Source: JAFGKM01 sp964403465 | GTDB lineage: Bacteria > Ratteibacteria > UBA8468 > B48-G9 > JAFGKM01 | NCBI GenBank assembly: GCA_964403465.1 | Contig: CAYOFY010000025.1 | Location: 1-19,008, forward strand | DNA length: 19,008 bases | Direction: 5' to 3' | Shown here: one piece after another, positions 16,815 to 19,008 of the stretch | How the letters are laid out: every line of letters starts with the position of its first letter | Numbering within the stretch: position 1 is the first letter of the stretch | Notes under the pieces: generated by a model | What the model was told of the DNA's origin: nothing | Databases searched by the model: none | Seen by the model: the letters and a program-made list of their open reading frames with translations, nothing else | Made by a program: the position numbers and the translations under genes

Positions 16815-18068
16815 TCAGTGCCCGGGTTTTTCCTTCACATCCTGGTTGGGGAAAAGAATTACCTCTCCGTCCTTGAGGGAATCCATCCTGCTCATCAGCG
16901 TACCGGAGACCTGCCGGAAATCCGGCATGTACTTCTCAGGCAGGGGATAGGACGGAGGCAGTTTCAGTGCGAGGTAATTGACAAATTTCCCGTTTCTGCT
17001 TATGCGGAAATCCAGATGGGGTCCCGTGGCAGTGCCTGTTGCCCCCACCGCTCCTATGACCTGCCCTTTTCTGACCTTCGTTCCCCTTGCTACGCCTCGG
17101 CTTATCCTTGAGAGGTGTCCGTACGATGAACTGTAACCGTTGGGATGCCGTATGACAACGTTTTTCCCGAGTCCGCGATTCCACCCGGCAAGGGTTACGG
17201 TCCCGGCTCCTATCGCTGAAACAGGCGTCCCGGATGGCGCCGCGTAATCTATTCCGAGATGGGGCCGGTAGACCTTGTATATCGGATGCAGCCTCCTGTA
17301 GGAGAAATAAGACGATATCCGCCTGTAACTGAGGGGCGCCCTGAGAAAAGCCGCCTCAACACTCTTGCCGTTCCTGTCGTAATAACCGCCCTTTCCGTCC
17401 GCCGTTTCAAAATAGAAAGCGTTATAGGCATCGTCCTCGGAAGAACTATATGATGCGGCAACTATCCTGACATCCTTGAGGGGATTGTTCCTTCTGTCAA
17501 AATATGATTCCCACAGAATGGTAAACCTGTCTCCTGTCCTGCAGTCGGTGAAGAAATCTATCTTTGAGGCAAAGATTTCGGCAAACTGAACTATTATTTC
17601 CGGGTTGACCCCTGCGCCGGACATGCTCTCATAAAGGGAACTGCTTATGGCGCCGCGCACCCCGCGCAGCATCCTTTCCGCCTCTATCTGTTTCGCGGAA
17701 GCCAGGTAAGAATCTTCCTTCCTGTTATACTCAACAACGTAGAAATCAATAGGGCCGTCGTAGTATATGAATCTTATAAAATCCCCCTTATTCGTTGAAT
17801 AGGCCTCCCACCTGTCGCCTATCCTGCATTTTCTGACGTTGAATACCTTTCTCAATTCTTCAATTATGCGGTTTGCCTGCGGGGCAGGTATGTTGTGGTC
17901 AAGCAGTATGTCTCCCAGCAGATCGCCCTCGGAGATATATCCCTCCGTAACATGGTACCTGCTTTTGAACCCTAATGAGAATCCTTTGTCTTTTGTCTTG
18001 AGGAGAAGGAAGGGCAGGAAAATAATCACGGTGAGAACTGCTGTCAGCAAAATCCTTCTTTTCACCAT
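16815..18068 (-). CDS. M23-family peptidoglycan metalloendopeptidase (MepM-like), membrane anchored
   Basis: A 417-aa envelope protein. Residues 5-24 form an N-terminal signal anchor, so the rest is periplasmic. A middle region (about 45-225) resembles the OapA/Csd3-like domains that precede LytM domains in MepM-type endopeptidases, including repeated GDRW/GDRF turns. The M23 domain (about 245-365) shows HPIYKVYRPHLGIDYAAPSGTPV, with zinc ligands His270 and Asp274, then SSYGHLSR (His318) and GATGTATGPHLDFRIS. The usual HLH is HLD here: His351 is kept but Asp353 replaces the third zinc ligand. The family cuts peptide cross-links of peptidoglycan to allow cell growth. ATG at 18068 follows AGGGGG. 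It lies 48 bp after ispF. Confidence 0.92.
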   Translation of the reverse strand: MVKRRILLTAVLTVIIFLPFLLLKTKDKGFSLGFKSRYHVTEGYISEGDLLGDILLDHNIPAPQANRIIEELRKVFNVRKCRIGDRWEAYSTNKGDFIRFIYYDGPIDFYVVEYNRKEDSYLASAKQIEAERMLRGVRGAISSSLYESMSGAGVNPEIIVQFAEIFASKIDFFTDCRTGDRFTILWESYFDRRNNPLKDVRIVAASYSSSEDDAYNAFYFETADGKGGYYDRNGKSVEAAFLRAPLSYRRISSYFSYRRLHPIYKVYRPHLGIDYAAPSGTPVSAIGAGTVTLAGWNRGLGKNVVIRHPNGYSSSYGHLSRISRGVARGTKVRKGQVIGAVGATGTATGPHLDFRISRNGKFVNYLALKLPPSYPLPEKYMPDFRQVSGTLMSRMDSLKDGEVILFPNQDVKEKPGH

Positions 18069-18083
18069 AGACCCCCTATCAAG

Positions 18084-18104
18084 ATAGTGAATAGTGCATA
18101 GTGA
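18084..18104. repeat. Three tandem 7-bp repeats between ispF and the M23 gene
   Basis: ATAGTGA, ATAGTGC, ATAGTGA follow one another without a gap in the 48-bp intergenic space. The unit is not part of either gene. Similar ATAGTGAATAGTG strings occur between genes in other bacterial genomes, to my recollection. No function can be read from it. Confidence 0.6.
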
Positions 18105-18116
18105 CTGGTCCCCAGA

Positions 18117-18593
18117 TTATTTTTTATCTATTAATACGGAAACGACACAGGCACAGGCATTGCCAGTCCCGATCTCTCCGAGCCCTTCAAGAGTCTTTGC
18201 CTTGAGCCCGATTCTGTCCGCTTCAATTCCTCCCATCATATCCGAAAGGCTCTTCTTTACCGCGGGGAAGAAGGGTAGCAGTTTGGGTCTCTCGCATATG
18301 ACCACGATGTCAAGGTTTTCTACCCGGAACCCGCCGCCTGCGAGCAGTTCCATCGCCTTCTCCAGTATCTTCCTGCTTTCAATCCCCTTTATGCCCCTGT
18401 CGTCATCCGGGAAAAAATGCCCTATGTCGGGTTTCCCCATGGCCCCGAGGAGAGCATCGCTCAGGGCATGCAGGAGGACATCGCCGTCGCTATGCCCGAG
18501 GAGCCCCTTTTCAAAGGGTATCTGAACACCTCCCAGCATGAACTTCCTGCCTTCCGCGAACCTGTGTATGTCAAAACCCAGTCCTGTCCTCAT
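18117..18593 (-). CDS. ispF: 2-C-methyl-D-erythritol 2,4-cyclodiphosphate synthase
   Basis: A 158-aa enzyme of the MEP pathway that converts CDP-methylerythritol 2-phosphate to the cyclic diphosphate with loss of CMP, towards isoprenoids such as undecaprenyl phosphate. The divalent-metal ligands are all present at the family positions: Asp8 and His10 in GFDIHRF, and His42 in GHSDGDVLLHALSDALLGA. KPDIGHFFPDDD and the CMP-binding region KAKTLEGLG (about 131-139) follow; in the usual KATTxE version Lys134 here would be Thr. The frame is open upstream to 18656, but ATG at 18593 gives the canonical MRTGLGFDIH start and sits 7 bp after a consensus -10 box. No ispD or fused IspD domain is in the window. 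It heads the ispF, M23, Maf-RlmD run. Confidence 0.97.
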   Translation of the reverse strand: MRTGLGFDIHRFAEGRKFMLGGVQIPFEKGLLGHSDGDVLLHALSDALLGAMGKPDIGHFFPDDDRGIKGIESRKILEKAMELLAGGGFRVENLDIVVICERPKLLPFFPAVKKSLSDMMGGIEADRIGLKAKTLEGLGEIGTGNACACVVSVLIDKK

Positions 18594-18600
18594 CCGCCTT

Positions 18601-18629
18601 ATTATAAAGCACCTTTGCCGGAAAATCAA
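18601..18629 (-). promoter_or_regulatory. Promoter of ispF, predicting a leaderless mRNA
   Basis: On the minus strand TTGATT (18629-18624), 17 bp and a perfect TATAAT (18606-18601) are followed by only 7 bp before the ispF ATG at 18593. The predicted start of transcription is therefore the ATG itself or its neighbour. The bases between, AAGGCGG, could serve only weakly as a ribosome site because they are too close. The promoter lies within remains of the FAD oxidoreductase gene. Confidence 0.6.
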
Positions 18630-18710
18630 TCCCTTGCGCGGGTCCGTGCACCGCACCTTCTCAGATTATTCCGCCCGCATCCCTTATCGCTTTCTGCAGA
18701 AGACGGATAT

Positions 18711-18953
18711 TCATTTCTCCCGGGGCAGTCCCTTCTCAATCCTCCTGTCCCTCTCCCAGTCCAACAAACGGTCTCCGTCATCAAGGGGGCCGAAGACTGA
18801 AAGAAGACCGGATGTTGCCATACCTCCCAGGCAGAAGGATTTTTCTATGAGTAGGGTGGAAACTCCGGTTCTCGCTGAAGAAACAGCCGCGGCAATACCT
18901 GCAGGGCCGCCTCCGCAGACAACCACATCCGCTTTCCTGTGCTCGTGTCCCAT
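18711..18953 (-). pseudogene. 5' fragment of an FAD-dependent oxidoreductase gene
   Basis: The 80-aa reading frame begins ADVVVCGGGPAGIAAAVSSA, a textbook FAD-binding Rossmann motif GxGxxG/A, then TLLIEKSFCLGGMATSGLLSVFGPLDDG, typical of the FAD_oxidored family whose members are usually more than 400 aa. A stop follows at residue 81, well before any substrate domain, and ispF begins about 120 bp further on. Overlapping the stop as ATGA, another frame reads a 17-codon string containing LLQKAIRDAGGII (18714-18661), which may be a shifted scrap of the same gene or its deleted 3' end. Only a weak ribosome site precedes ATG at 18953. It is most likely a decayed gene; a real short FAD-binding peptide is unlikely. 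Confidence 0.65.
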
Positions 18954-19008
18954 TTTATTTAGATGGCTGGTTTTCAGATTCCCCGGATGAAATGAACCCG
19001 GTATCAGT

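Overview
The window reads as chromosomal DNA of a Gram-negative bacterium. It carries a Kdo transferase for lipid A-linked LPS, lipoprotein maturation enzymes (LspA, Lgt), an envelope M23 metallopeptidase, MEP-pathway IspF, ClpB and gyrase. Base composition looks moderate over the housekeeping genes and visibly more A+T-rich over the restriction-modification pair and the toxin-antitoxin pair. I cannot place the organism. Divergent sequences for known families, a Maf-RlmD fusion and a bacterial archease fit a little-studied or uncultured lineage (Omnitrophota-like phyla are possible), but that is only an inference.

Layout, left to right. The + strand opens with a Kdo transferase (38-1333), which meets the 3' end of a minus-strand series. 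In transcription order (right to left) that series is gyrB (13664-11292), a ThaI-like restriction endonuclease (11234-10602), a beta-class DNA methyltransferase (10601-9675), gyrA (9613-7172), archease (7185-6772), a DksA/TraR zinc-finger protein (6706-6353), lspA (6363-5830), lgt (5811-5065), an FHA protein (5048-4677), a structured 81-bp repeat, clpB (4487-1902) and a Phd/RelE-type toxin-antitoxin pair (1839-1328). Gaps are short, with several overlaps, so much of this is probably co-transcribed from the gyrB promoter at 13757-13786. The toxin-antitoxin pair has its own promoter, which contains an operator palindrome. Divergent from gyrB is an unrecognised two-helix membrane protein (13845-14816). 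To its right another minus-strand run encodes ispF (18593-18117), an M23 peptidase (18068-16815) and a Maf-RlmD fusion (16732-14813). A broken FAD-dependent oxidoreductase gene (18953-18711) lies at the right edge.

The points that stand out are: (1) a restriction-modification pair lodged between gyrB and gyrA; (2) a one-polypeptide fusion of Maf nucleotide pyrophosphatase with an RlmD-type rRNA methyltransferase, with a possible internal start; (3) three genes (waaA, the 323-aa membrane protein, ispF) whose promoters sit in the same geometry, -35, 17 bp, -10, 7 bp, ATG, which predicts leaderless mRNAs; (4) a folded MITE-like repeat before clpB; (5) a YefM-like TGTAC/GTACA operator inside the toxin-antitoxin promoter. 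I saw no tRNA, rRNA, CRISPR array or intact transposase gene. No stretch over 300 bases lacks a gene.
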